Below the pieces are notes generated by a model that was given only the letters and a program-made list of their open reading frames with translations, was not told the origin of the DNA and searched no databases. A stretch of 64,000 nt of DNA from Capitulum mitella. Its lineage: Eukaryota > Arthropoda > Thecostraca > Pollicipedomorpha > Pollicipedidae. Shown piece after piece: positions 1 through 11,400 of the stretch. Within the stretch, counting starts at the first letter, position 1. Every line of letters starts with the position of its first letter. Position numbers and translations under genes: made by a program. The DNA lies in assembly GCA_030062745.1 (NCBI GenBank), contig CP099841.1:31798368-31862367 (forward strand). Direction: 5' to 3'.

Positions 1-3000
1 CACCAGATCACGCCTCAGCTTTGTTTCGATGCAGATCGTGATGCAGCATGCACGCCAAAACCAGTCCCGATTGTGATCCCTGTATCTGGGTGAACAGGAA
101 AACAGCGGGTTTTTGACGGCTTCTTCCGGCCAAAATGCTACCACGAACCTGAGACAAAGCGTAGCAACAAGCAAAGGATGCAGGGACGTAGCTTTGTGTG
201 CAGTTGGCATGGAGCTTTCCATACCAAAGGAAATTATCAGTATGGAATTCCATGCCAATATTTGGGCCAATTCACGTGTTTTCTTGTTTTATTACGTACA
301 GATCTGTAAACAAGTTATCAATGTCGCATTTTAGCGTTCAATGAATGTATTTTTCCATACCAAAATATTTTCCAATTCCACATCCATGGAAAGATCTTTA
401 CCAAAGTTAAATGGAAAGTTGATACGAATGGTCTTCCGGCCACATATGTTCAACAGCTCGAAGACTGGAAACAACATTGTAATGGCTGTTGAATTTGGCG
501 CACCGGGCTTGTACATGCCACTATTGAGACGTAAAATAAACACACCCTTTTACTTCCATTGTTCAGTGCAGCAAGAACTGTTATCACACACAGCGTTCAT
601 GACGTAAGCGAAAGGCAAGCCCCAATAGCAGTCACCAACGCGCAAAAACTTGACCGGTGGAGTAAACGGGTCCCGGTCCATGCTGCGCGTGAGGCCGACC
701 ATCGACACGGCGTCTGGTGTCCGCCTACCACTCGCCGGCAACGCATCCGGCCCGGCCAGCAAGGCAGCCTGCACCGAAGCGCCATCCAAAGGCCGCCGAG
801 AAACCGGCCCGGTGGCCGGTACGGAGCGTTCCGGACTCGGGCGCCGCCGGAGAGCTGCATGATGCGGCCATTGTTCGGCTGCAAGGCCGCCGCACGGCCC
901 GGCCGGCCGGCGGTGACAGTACAAAGGGCCGGCGGCGGCGGGCGCAGCCGCACGGAACCGCGCCGGCCGGCCTAGGGCAACCAGATGGCGCGGTCTCAGC
1001 GCCCTGCAGCGCAGCTCCTCAGGGCCGCGCTGCGCAGGTCGGGAGCAGCGTGCCGGTCTGGCTCCGGCAGCCCGTCCGGCGACGGCGCAGCGTCAGGCCA
1101 CGACTGAGGTATCCATCTCCACCGCGGCCTCAGCGTCGTGCTGACACCGCAGCCGGACCCGGTGACGACGCTTCGTCAGACGCACAGTCCGGCCTCGCGG
1201 GACTGACGCCCCGGCTCGGGGCCGAGGCCGGCCAGCGTCAGCTCCGGGCCAGCCCCGCAGCTGACGCGCGACCGGCAGGCAGCGCCGGCTGGCCGGCGGC
1301 CGGCGGTCCGTTCGCCCGAACACGCGTGACGCCCGCGGCCAGGCTGCAGTCGCGCGGCCCCAGCGAGCGGCAGCTCGGAGCCGGCTGATGGCGCTCCACG
1401 TCACCCCCTCCCCCGGCGTCTGGGAGAGCGGCCCGGTCACGGTCAGGGCCTCGTCCGCGTGCAGGGGTGGCCGACCTGCCAGTATCCGTGAGAACGGCGA
1501 GGCGCCGGTCCTCACGCCGCGACAACGCCGGTCAGTGCAGGGGTGACGACCTAGGCAGGAGTCACTGCTCGTGTCTTGGCATGGTTCTACGACGGAGCAT
1601 GGCGGACGGCGCGCGAGAAGGCGGTGACGACTGGACAGTCGGCACAAATTTCTGCTTGCCCGCACGCTGGGCCAGACGAGATAAAATTCTGGTCGTAGTC
1701 TCCGGGAAATCCGTGCCCCCCACAGACAGTGGGGGGCACACGTATACACGTACCCAACACAGACAGACACAACGTCTGTGAGGGACCGCAGCCAATGTTA
1801 TCGCGCTGCTGACGACCACGCCGTCCTAACTGCACTTGAATCATCGCCGGCTAATTCCCAGCCACGAAGCGCTGCGCCGATTTGTAGCCTTGCCGCTGTC
1901 CGCCGCGAGTGGCAAAAAGGATCCCCAAGGCCAATGTCTCCGGCAGTCAGTGCCTGTGACCACCTGGTGCATTGTCCGCCTGCGCTCTTCAGGGCTGGCG
2001 CAATGTTGTGACTTACACGACAGAGCTCAACGAGCCGGGACATCCGAACTCGTGTCCAAACAACGATAAGCACGCAGGCAACGGTGGTCACTATGGCGTG
2101 GTATATTCTGCGGTGAATGTAGTCTTCCGCAGCGACCATCGTAGTTCGCGGGTTTGGTAGCCAAGCAGACTGCGTAGTTTGTGTCCGGTATGTGTCACGT
2201 TCCGGCTGCTTGAAGCCCGCGGACCACAGGATCGACAACGGCACGCGGCTCCTCGCCCCGGCAGACGGCGCAGCAAATTCCCGCTAAATAACTCGGCGTA
2301 TTTCGTCCCAGCTGCGGACGGAGATCCGTCGCAGTCGCAGCCGCACCCGCTGTCGCTGCTCTCAGTCCAGAACGACGTTACCAAAGACGAGTGGAATCCC
2401 AAACATTCGTCCCAGCAGACTACGCACTGACTGGATAAGTAGCAGATCGGCGTAAAACCCGACCAATGGTAGGAAAGGATTCAAGACACATCTGATACTT
2501 CGATACCGCTTCTTTATGCGTTCTCGCCTGAAGTGGTCAAATGCGCTCACTCCGAAAGACGCGCTCACGGGAGACACCTGGAAACCAAAATAAATCCGTG
2601 CCTCATGCGCAGAGACCGATGAGAATGTGAAGGGAGCGAGTAAAGACAGACCTTAAGACAACGGTGGCTTGTGGAGCTATGCAGGCAATCAACATTATGA
2701 CAATGAGTTGCTGCTTTGCCCCGTTTATGCGAGGCTCACGATGCTATTTTTGATGAGGCTCACGTGATTAACACGACCGCGATGACGGTGAGAATCAGTT
2801 TGACCTCGCTTTCATTGCCAGGAAAATTTCGCGGGCCGTTCTTGACGCTACGAGACGCAGTCCGACGACTGCGATTTTGACACCTCGACGAGGCGACCAC
2901 AAACAAAACGGATATTTGTACAAAAAGGAAATGAGCGGTAACAGAACACACGTGTATGAAACGTGACTGCACACTGACAACACAATGTTCCATACGAGCA

Positions 3001-4874
3001 GCGAATCTGCCACCTCATCTCAGTCTCACCGAAACCATTCTCCTCACACTGCCAGAAAACCGAGAAGCGTCGACAAGCGCAGCGGCGGTACTCACGTGCC
3101 AATGTCCTCGAACACATCGTAGAAGTTCTCGAACGGCTCGGTGCGGAACTCCATGTCTGCCGGCGGCGGCGCGCCGTCGCCGCGTGCACTGGGCGAGCTC
3201 CCACGCGGCGCCGGCTACCACTGACCGCGCACCATGCACCGACTGGCCCGCCGTTACCGGCCGGCCATTCGCCCCGCCGCACGCTGCCGCCGCCAGCCAG
3301 CCGCTGCAATCCGCGCGCGCGGTCCCGCCCCCAGTCAGCTGACGGCACCGCCGCCGGCGGACTGCAGCGCAGAGTGGGCTCTCATGCCCGGTGACGTCAC
3401 GGCCGCGGCGGTGGCGCCGCCTATTGCGGAGGCAGCGCCATCTAAAAAGGTTGTGATGCAATTGCAAGAGATGGAAACCAGCTTGCGGTGACTGGTCACT
3501 ACTGAATTACGATTGTGTATTGTTGTATAAGAAAAACATCGGTGTAGAAACGGCAGGAGGCCCACCCCTTGACCACGCATAAAAGCATCTTTCCGAAAGC
3601 TGCCAGTGGCCACCCACTTTACGGGGTTCCCATGTTCACATACGGTCCACTTGCAGTAAGAATGATCCGTTTTGCTCCGCGTCACTCTTTGAAGTTCTTA
3701 GATGGCTGGCCCACCCACAATTCATCTAGTAAAAACCCTTGGTATTATGCGCCTGCCATCGTCTTAATAGCTGGAATCACATCGATTCGTGCGCTCTACT
3801 TGCTCTCTCAGCCTCTTCAAAGAATGTAATGACAATATAGCACATAGGGCACGAAGCCAACAAGGAGGGTAATGTCTTCAGGTTAAGCACCAACCTTGAA
3901 TGATTATTCCTAACGATACGATGCCATTACACATCATACGCATTATGCTACATTATATGTTGCACATTTTAGCGCTTTCAACACATTCACTTCCCCACTA
4001 GTAAACAAGACACTATACTGCGCTTCGGTCCTTGGTGGTCCGCCTCATTTACACGCACCGCCTAGTTCCGTCCCGATTCCCGTGTGACTCGGCCCCGGCC
4101 CATCACCATCGACCGGATGGTATGACGCGGCTCTGCGTCATTTACGAGCGCCACGAGTTTCGCGCGGGCCTTCCGTCGCGCCGATTTCGCTGCGACGTCG
4201 CCGATCGCGCCGACTCCACTTGCTCGAACCGCAGTCAGAACACCGAGCAGAAGTGGCCTCCGTGGCTCCTGACTCCCTGACAGCGGTCTGTGGTCGGCGA
4301 GTCGATTGCGTCACCAGGCGACGCAAAAATACGGGTATTGGACACAGACTGACGCAATGCGTTCGGACGTCACAGGAGCGGTGTTCCTGGGAATGTCGCT
4401 ATTAGATAACGTTGTTTCTCCTGTTCTCAGTTACAGCATGGCTGCTGAGTGCTGAGTGTCTGGCAGTCGGCGCGCAGAAGTATTGGAAGGTTCAGCTGTT
4501 GCGGCCGGTTTCATCATCCCCGGCCAGCGCAGTCACCGCTGCGTAAGCTTTACTCACGCAACATGTGGCTGGCTCCAGAAATGCAGTCAAGGCATAGGTC
4601 AGTCATTCGCGAGACGTTGACACACTCAGTACGCGAAGTATGCAAAGCGAAGCGTGGCCTTGTTAGACTTCTCTAATTGGTTCATAGACAAGCCCGAGTG
4701 CCACGCATTTCGGGCTACTTAGATGGGTGTTTCACGGTCTACACAACACAAGCTTCGCGACGTCAGCGAGGTGACACTGACCACCAACTTCGTAAAAGGA
4801 GCCTACGTCCTGCTTACTCAAACGGAACCAACTGTCATCGGGACAAACATAAAACGACGCATTCGTCGACGCAC
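1..4874. other. Intergenic DNA downstream of CK1 gamma; no recognised gene
   Basis: No reading frame here resembles a known protein, and no exon with flanking splice signals was recognised. From about 610 to 1520 the DNA is very GC- and CpG-rich, which produces overlapping long frames on both strands that are composition artefacts. A short perfect hairpin (arms GTGCCCCCCAC and GTGGGGGGCAC at 1713-1723 and 1729-1739) is the only local structure noted. The rest is mixed-composition non-coding DNA. A gene ending further left could have unrecognised exons here. Confidence 0.5.
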
Positions 4875-4880
4875 TTTATT
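4875..4880 (-). terminator. Candidate poly(A) signal for CK1 gamma
   Basis: On the minus strand this reads AATAAA, about 530 nt downstream of the CK1 gamma stop codon. It lies in a locally AT-rich patch within GC-rich surroundings, which suits a 3' end. The match is a short hexamer and other 3' ends are possible. RNA evidence would decide. Confidence 0.4.
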
Positions 4881-5408
4881 CATAATTAAATAAAATCACT
4901 GTCGTGTCTAGGAGTACGTACAAATACAATGGCAACCCACAGTGAAGACAACAATCAGTAACGTCGGCCGGCGCGGCGGAGCGGCGGCGCGCCGACGCTC
5001 ACTGGAACCGCGCGGGACAGAAACGAACAGAATCACAGCTACCCGGCCGGCGCGCGCCGTCTGGTCCGCCTTGGCGCGCTGTTTCCTGTCCTGCGGCGTC
5101 CGCCGGGCCTGGTCCGCGGCCCCGCTCCGCGCACTGCCCCACGGCGCCCGGTGCGGCCCTGCTATCGCACTGCCCCGCGGCGGCCGCCAGGGCCCTGCTC
5201 CCTGTCTCCACAGGTGAACGGTCGGCCGGCCGGGGCCGGCGCCGGCCGCGGCGGCCTCGGCGTCCGCTCCGGACCGGTCCGCGGCTCGGCCCGGCCTGGG
5301 AGCGCCCCTCTCGCAGCGCCGGCCGGGGTCGCCTCAGCGCGGGCCGGCGGCGGCCGGCAGCAGGCCGACCCGGGCTCCGACGCCGCGGCGGCCCCACGGC
5401 GGCAGCGG

Positions 5409-5460
5409 TCACTTCTGGCCGCGCGCCTTCCTTCTCCGCCGCTTGAAGAAGCAGCAGCAC
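5409..5460 (-). CDS. gish: CK1 gamma exon 11: CCCFF lipid-anchor tail and stop
   Basis: A 52-nt terminal exon after a CGCAG acceptor. Its first base completes Lys440 from exon 10. It then encodes [16 protein letters not shown] and TGA. Three cysteines plus a polybasic stretch form the CK1 gamma palmitoylation/membrane anchor. The exon has no start codon and is too short for an ORF search. It was found by looking for the expected tail on the minus strand, and phase and sequence both fit. Confidence 0.95.
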
Positions 5461-8400
5461 CTGCGGCGCACGGACCACTCGAGTTAGATCGCCGCACACG
5501 GGCCGAACACTGCGTCATCCAGCACGTGTCACATACCCTCCGCCTAACCACCTGACAAGGCAGCACCACTCAAAGCCACGTAATAACATTCAAAGACGGT
5601 TACAAGACAGTGTTACACAACGAAAACAGATGACCCCACTCTTCAAAAAACACCTGCATACCCGCTCCCACATCGGTACCATCACCAGCGATCGACTGAT
5701 TAAAGGGTGCACCGACTGCTTCGTCATATGACGTCCATACATCATCAGCGATCATGCCTTGCACAGAAAACCAAACGGCATGAACTGTAACCTATCCAAC
5801 CTCTTCACGCCAATCCCCTCACCCCCCCAAACCAACAGCGCCGCCTTGCGCGGCGGCCGGCGCCCGTACTTGGTCTCGTCCACGACGTCCACGTCCGGCT
5901 GGGCGGTGATGGGCGTGATACTCTGGCCGGCGGTCGGATCGTCCGGGCCCAGCTCGCCGTTGGTCGAGCTCATCACCTGGCGGCGGTCCGGTCGGTCAGG
6001 CGGCGGCCGGTCGGTCAGTCCCCGCTCGGAGCGTGGGCCCCACACCGGAGAGACGAGCTGAGAGCGGCAGAGCCGGCCGGGCAACAATGATATCACCCGG
6101 TCCGGCTCAACCAGGTCTCCGGTCACCAAAGTATTGGTACGCGAGCCGACCTGGTCACGACAGTGACGATGACTCCGTCCACCGAGAACGGGCAAAACTG
6201 GCACGCAGACTGCACCCCGGGCAACAAGACGACGCCTGTCACGGGCACGCAGTCCCGGCAACGAGCAAGCGGTGACGACAGCAGCTAGCGGCGTGCCACG
6301 GCGGCCAGGCGGCAGGGGCGAGGCGGGGGCGGGAGCGGGGGCGGCGTCCCACTCGCCTGCACGGAGCCATGCCGCTCGGCCGGCGTCAGCGAGCTGCCCA
6401 GCGTGGTGTTGGCCGTGCGCTGGCCCTCGGGCCAGGCCGGCGGCGCCGGCGTCTTGCTGCCCTGCGGGTCACACGGTGCCGTGAGCGGGGGCGGGGGGGG
6501 GGGCAGGCGGGGCAGCAGGCAAGCTCGTCCAACAGCGGGTGCGCTCACGCGGGCGGCGGGCGCAACCTCGGCGGCCGGCCGCTGCGGCCAGCCTCCCCGC
6601 AGCCAGGCGAGCGCACAGCGCAGCCGGCACACACCGACGCCGTGCCGGCGCCGGCAGGCAGGACTCAGCAGCACACCCTCGCGGGCCGGCCGCCCGCGCT
6701 CCGGCCCGCGGCGGCGTGACGTGCGGACCGTGCCGCCGCGCCTCAGTACCTTGTTGGTGGCCGGGTGCCGCTCGCGGTTGGGCGAGACGATCACCTCAGT
6801 CGCCGTCTGCAGTGATCCCACCGGCGTCGACTGCGGGCACGCAGAGACTGCGGTCAGCCGGCTGTGGCGCCCACACGGCACCGGGCCGGGAACACACGGC
6901 AGGGCCAGGCGACGGGACGCCGGCCAGTCAACAGGGACAGGGACGGCAGCGCCGGCCAGCCGACAAGGACAGGGACAGGGACTGGACGCCGGCCAGTCGA
7001 TACGGGGCAGGGATGGCGACGGTGCCGGCGGCAGCCCGGCCCCGGCCCTGCTGGTGGGCGATCACCCCTCGGTCCTCGGCGGAGCCGCGCCCGTCACCAC
7101 GCACCACCCTGAGTCCCGCGTCTCCACCGAGACACACAGCACCAGACAAACCGCACACAATACACAACCGCCGTCAGAGCGCAGCATCTGACACATGCCG
7201 CGCACAGACACGCCCGGCGTCAGGGCGCGGGGTCCAGTTCTGGACGCATCACGACTGACTACACACTGAACGAGGCTCGACTGAGTTCGGGGCAGGGGGG
7301 GGGGGGGTGAGCGGAGACCACTGCAGCAGCGAGCCGTGCGTGCCGGGCTACAAAGGCTGGCACAATGAGCTAACGGGGCTGACGTGCATAGCTAAAGTGG
7401 CATACGGTTCATTAACCGCAACTACCAGAATCACGACCAATAGCAATGGAAACAGGAGTGTGTTTTGATCGCTGCGGTTCCAGAGCTCGATGGCAAACTT
7501 CGTAAAGCTGTACGGGCCTACATGATAAGGAGAAATTTAAAAGCAGCAAACATAGGCTAATTTCCCACAAAATCACTGAACATGTTGCTTCAAGAACGTC
7601 CGGCAAACCCAACCGGCGACATGCCACCACAAACAGCTTGAGCCATTTGTCAATACTGGCCGACACATCCACAAAGTACCGACACCGCATTCAACGCGTC
7701 GGAATCCCGTTTCGGTGCCGCCCGGCGCCCGAACTGCGAGACTCACGCGAGGAGAAGAAGGAACGAGGAGGAATGGAGAGGACGCTGACGAGGCGGCGGC
7801 ACAGCCCGGCCGCCGAGAGGACACACCACGGCCGGGCGCGGCCGCCGAACCGAGTGGGGCAGGCCCGGCCGGCCGGCCGGAGCAGGACAGGCGGGACAGG
7901 ACAGCGCCGGGCGGGACGGCGCACGGCCTCGCGCACTCCTAGTGTCTAATGCAAAGCACATAGACGGCGCAACTTTCGAGCCTAGAACAAGATAGAAATG
8001 GAGACATGAGGCTATCACTGTACCGGCAGCGCCCTGCCCCCCCCCCCCCCCCGTCTCGCGGAAGGACTACTGACGTCTTACTGGCGACGGGTGTGGGTAG
8101 CCACTCCTACAGGGACAAACGCTACCCACTGACCTCCATCGAGCTAGTCTTAACCACGTCCGAGGGGGGCGCGTGCTTGAGAACCTTGACGTTCTCCAGA
8201 AGGCCGGCACGCTGATCGGGAGGGTGGAGCGAGTCAGAGTCCGTTAAAGAACCACACCGGCCGCCGCCTGGCCAAACCCGCCCGTCCAACGACGGCCGTT
8301 TTTTTGAATGTATGGACAACCGTGGAGGCGCTTTTAACATTTGATACACGCAGTTCTTCCGGCTGGCCGCATTCTGTAGCACCTAACAGAACAATGACCT

Positions 8401-11400
8401 TGAAAACAATGCATACCTTCTAATCATGAGACCAAAACGGATGGTAAAACAGTATGAGTCATACGCGCTTCGTTTAAAGGGATCAGTGCTCGCCAATGCC
8501 AACCCCCTGGCTGACTCCATCCGCTTCGTGTCACACATTTCACTGTCATAGCTTCCCGCAGATTCCAAACAGACCAACACGCCTCCGCCTGACAATCACA
8601 TAAACGCCGGTCCTCGTTCCCCGACCTCGTCCAACCCCACCCCATCGAGTCCACTCCGCCGATCCCGAGCCAGCAGCCAGCGGCCACCAGAGCGCGCCGC
8701 CGCCGCCCCGCTCACCATGGTGCGTCCCGTCCAGTCGAACTCGCCGTCGTCCACGTAGCCCTTGCGGTCGAAGAGGTCCTGAAACTGCTTGCGCAGGTGG
8801 TCGTAGTCGGGCGTCTCGAAGAAGTCCAGCCGCCGGACGTACCGCAGATAGGCAGCCATCTCCTCTGTGAGCACAGTGAATAGCAGTTTACAGACACAGT
8901 CGGGTCAGGTCAGAGGCAATGGGTTGCAGCTGGCGGTCGTCTCCGGGAACGCCACTGACGACCACACGGCATCACGCGTGAACCAAGCCGCATCACGGAG
9001 CAGAGACGGGACAGAAACGGTGGGGAAGTGGATAAAGAAGACGACATAACTGTGTGTTCCCGCGCCCCAACAACAAAGCAACAGCGAAGACGTAAACAAA
9101 CGGCCTAGGTAATCGCGAACAGCAATGTTAACAGCAAGTGGAGAGAGCCACAGCAAGTTACAATTGCCGAAGGCCGAGGATCTTCACTGCCTTAACCTTC
9201 AGGCATACCACGCAAATACAGCGCAGCGGCCAACTGAACAACGGTTTTAACCCGCGAATAGGACGCTTCAGGGAGGATCATCAGCCACTCTCCTGCGAGC
9301 AGGAGCTTCACATCCGAGCACCAGTAGTTCTCCGTGTGCACCGCACCACCCCCGGACATGCACCAGCGGTGTGCTCGTGCGTGGGACACGCTCGCCAACA
9401 TACACTAGCCGTGTGCCAGTGTGTAGGGTACACCTGGCCGACATACATCAGCCGTGTGCCAGTGTGTAGGGCACACTTGGCCAACATTCACCAGCCGTGT
9501 ACCAGTGTGAAGGCACACTTGGCCAACATTCACCAGCCGCACGCCCGTGTAAGGAGCACACGGCGGAAATTCACCAGCCGTGTGCCCGTGTGTAGGGCAC
9601 CACCCGACGCTTAAACACGAGGCGTAAGACAGTGTGCGGGATATTACCCGGCGCTCAGGCACCGTCCGCCTGCTGGTCTAAAGGGCACGGCCAGTGGTCT
9701 GGTCGCCACCAGAGCGGATCGATCGAGTGATAAGGTGCGGCATCGATTTCCGGCCGTCCAGCGGCCCGCACGGAGCAGAGGGCGGCCGGGCTGGTCCGCC
9801 ACGTCCAGACAGACTCAAATGTCACCTCCAGTCAGAGAAACCACAACAGCCCTCAACGCCGCAACCCTGACATCCAATTCAGTGATTCAACAGAACATCG
9901 GCAGAAACAAAAATAGTCGATCTATGGTCAACGTTCACGGATGGCTGCGCAGACGCCAACAAATCCGCTACGCCGACATCACAGAACCTGCAGGCTTCGG
10001 CTGAACTTCCCCAACCACGTACGGCTATGAAATGAGATATACACTTGAAATATCTTCTAGCCGGGAACACAGCGAACGCCCGTTTCAGCTCTCGGAAAAA
10101 TACATGAGTACATTTTTTTTTGCATTTTTTACAACGTCTTTTTTATTTTTCATCGTGTTATCACTTTTCATACACCAACTGTGGTTTTAATTATTTGACA
10201 AAATGACCGTCATTCCTATGCATTTATGTACTAACTGGTCACACAAAACCCACTTTGTGGATGCCTCCCAGTACACGAATACCGAATAACGAATACAAGG
10301 AAGGTGGGCCAGGAAACTTCACCCCTTCCACATCCTCACAATGACCACTACACAGAGAGCGGACATGCCACTGTTCACGCTGTCGCTGAACAGGATCCAG
10401 ACACTGACGACCGAAGCTGGAAACGGTGCTGTGTTTTGATGTTGAAGAATACCAGAAAATATGTGCTCCAAGAAGTTTTATAATCCAAAAGCCTCCATCA
10501 AAAAGCTACACTATAACCACCTTGACAAGATTCCAACTCTGCAAGCAAATGACTCTGCCTCCATTCAGTAAGAAACAGGTATAATGTAATAGATGACTTA
10601 CACCAAGAATGCCGACTTAAACCAGCATTACTCTTTGGACAATTTTGCCCTCCAAAACACAAGTTACACTCTGACACCAGGCAAAAAAATCGAATTTCCA
10701 ACCCTGCAGTCTGTAGCAGCATTCTGCGTCAGGGAGGCTGCCGCGGCGTTCCACACCGCCGCGCGCTCCCTCCCCGGCCCAGCCGCTGAGACAAGAGCGA
10801 GACGGTTCGCAGTGCCGGTGACCTTTGCGGGCGCCACCTCGGCGACGAGCCACAATAACGCCGCAGTCGGGGGTTCACCGGACGCAAAAACGCCCCGCCC
10901 ACCGACCAATTACCAGGGAGCCTCCCGCAGGGAGAGCGCGGCTGAGTCTGAGCCGAGAGCGGCGTCAGAGATCATCGGAGTTAGTCGGGGAGGGGGGGGG
11001 GGCGGCAACGACTGACGGAAGACGACCTGTGCTTCGTCAGCGTGGACAACAGCGCCACCAGTTCCGAAACTAGTTTCCTGGTTTTTACACCCCGAGGACA
11101 TGCTCCGGGGAGGCTAACAATGTCTGTCGCCACGACGACGAGGACTTCCCGCCCAGTCTTGTCACACGCCGGCGCATGACAAAACGCACGACCACAGTGA
11201 ACGCGCCTCTGAGTGATGAGCGCCGGTACAGGTAAACTCCCGCCAACAACCGTGGACATCGCGCCAGCATCGACCATTCGGAAGGCTCGGCTGACGACCC
11301 GCCTGTCGCATCGAGGCCGGAGACGTCCAGACCGGACCGTGACGTCAACAGAGCGCGCCGCACTCCCGCCGCGCGAAATATTGATACGTGACGTCAGAGG

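Noticed and set aside
5162..5569. 134-166 codon frames around the last CK1 gamma exon
   Set aside because: Only the 52-nt exon 5409-5460 in one phase is conserved. The remainder is GC-rich low-complexity sequence.
6351..6356. Alternative GT donor 4 nt inside intron 9
   Set aside because: It would add 4 nt and shift the frame before the conserved SSTNGEL segment.
6403..7258. 239- and 262-codon plus-strand frames
   Set aside because: Antisense to CK1 gamma exons 8 and 9, whose coding is strongly supported.
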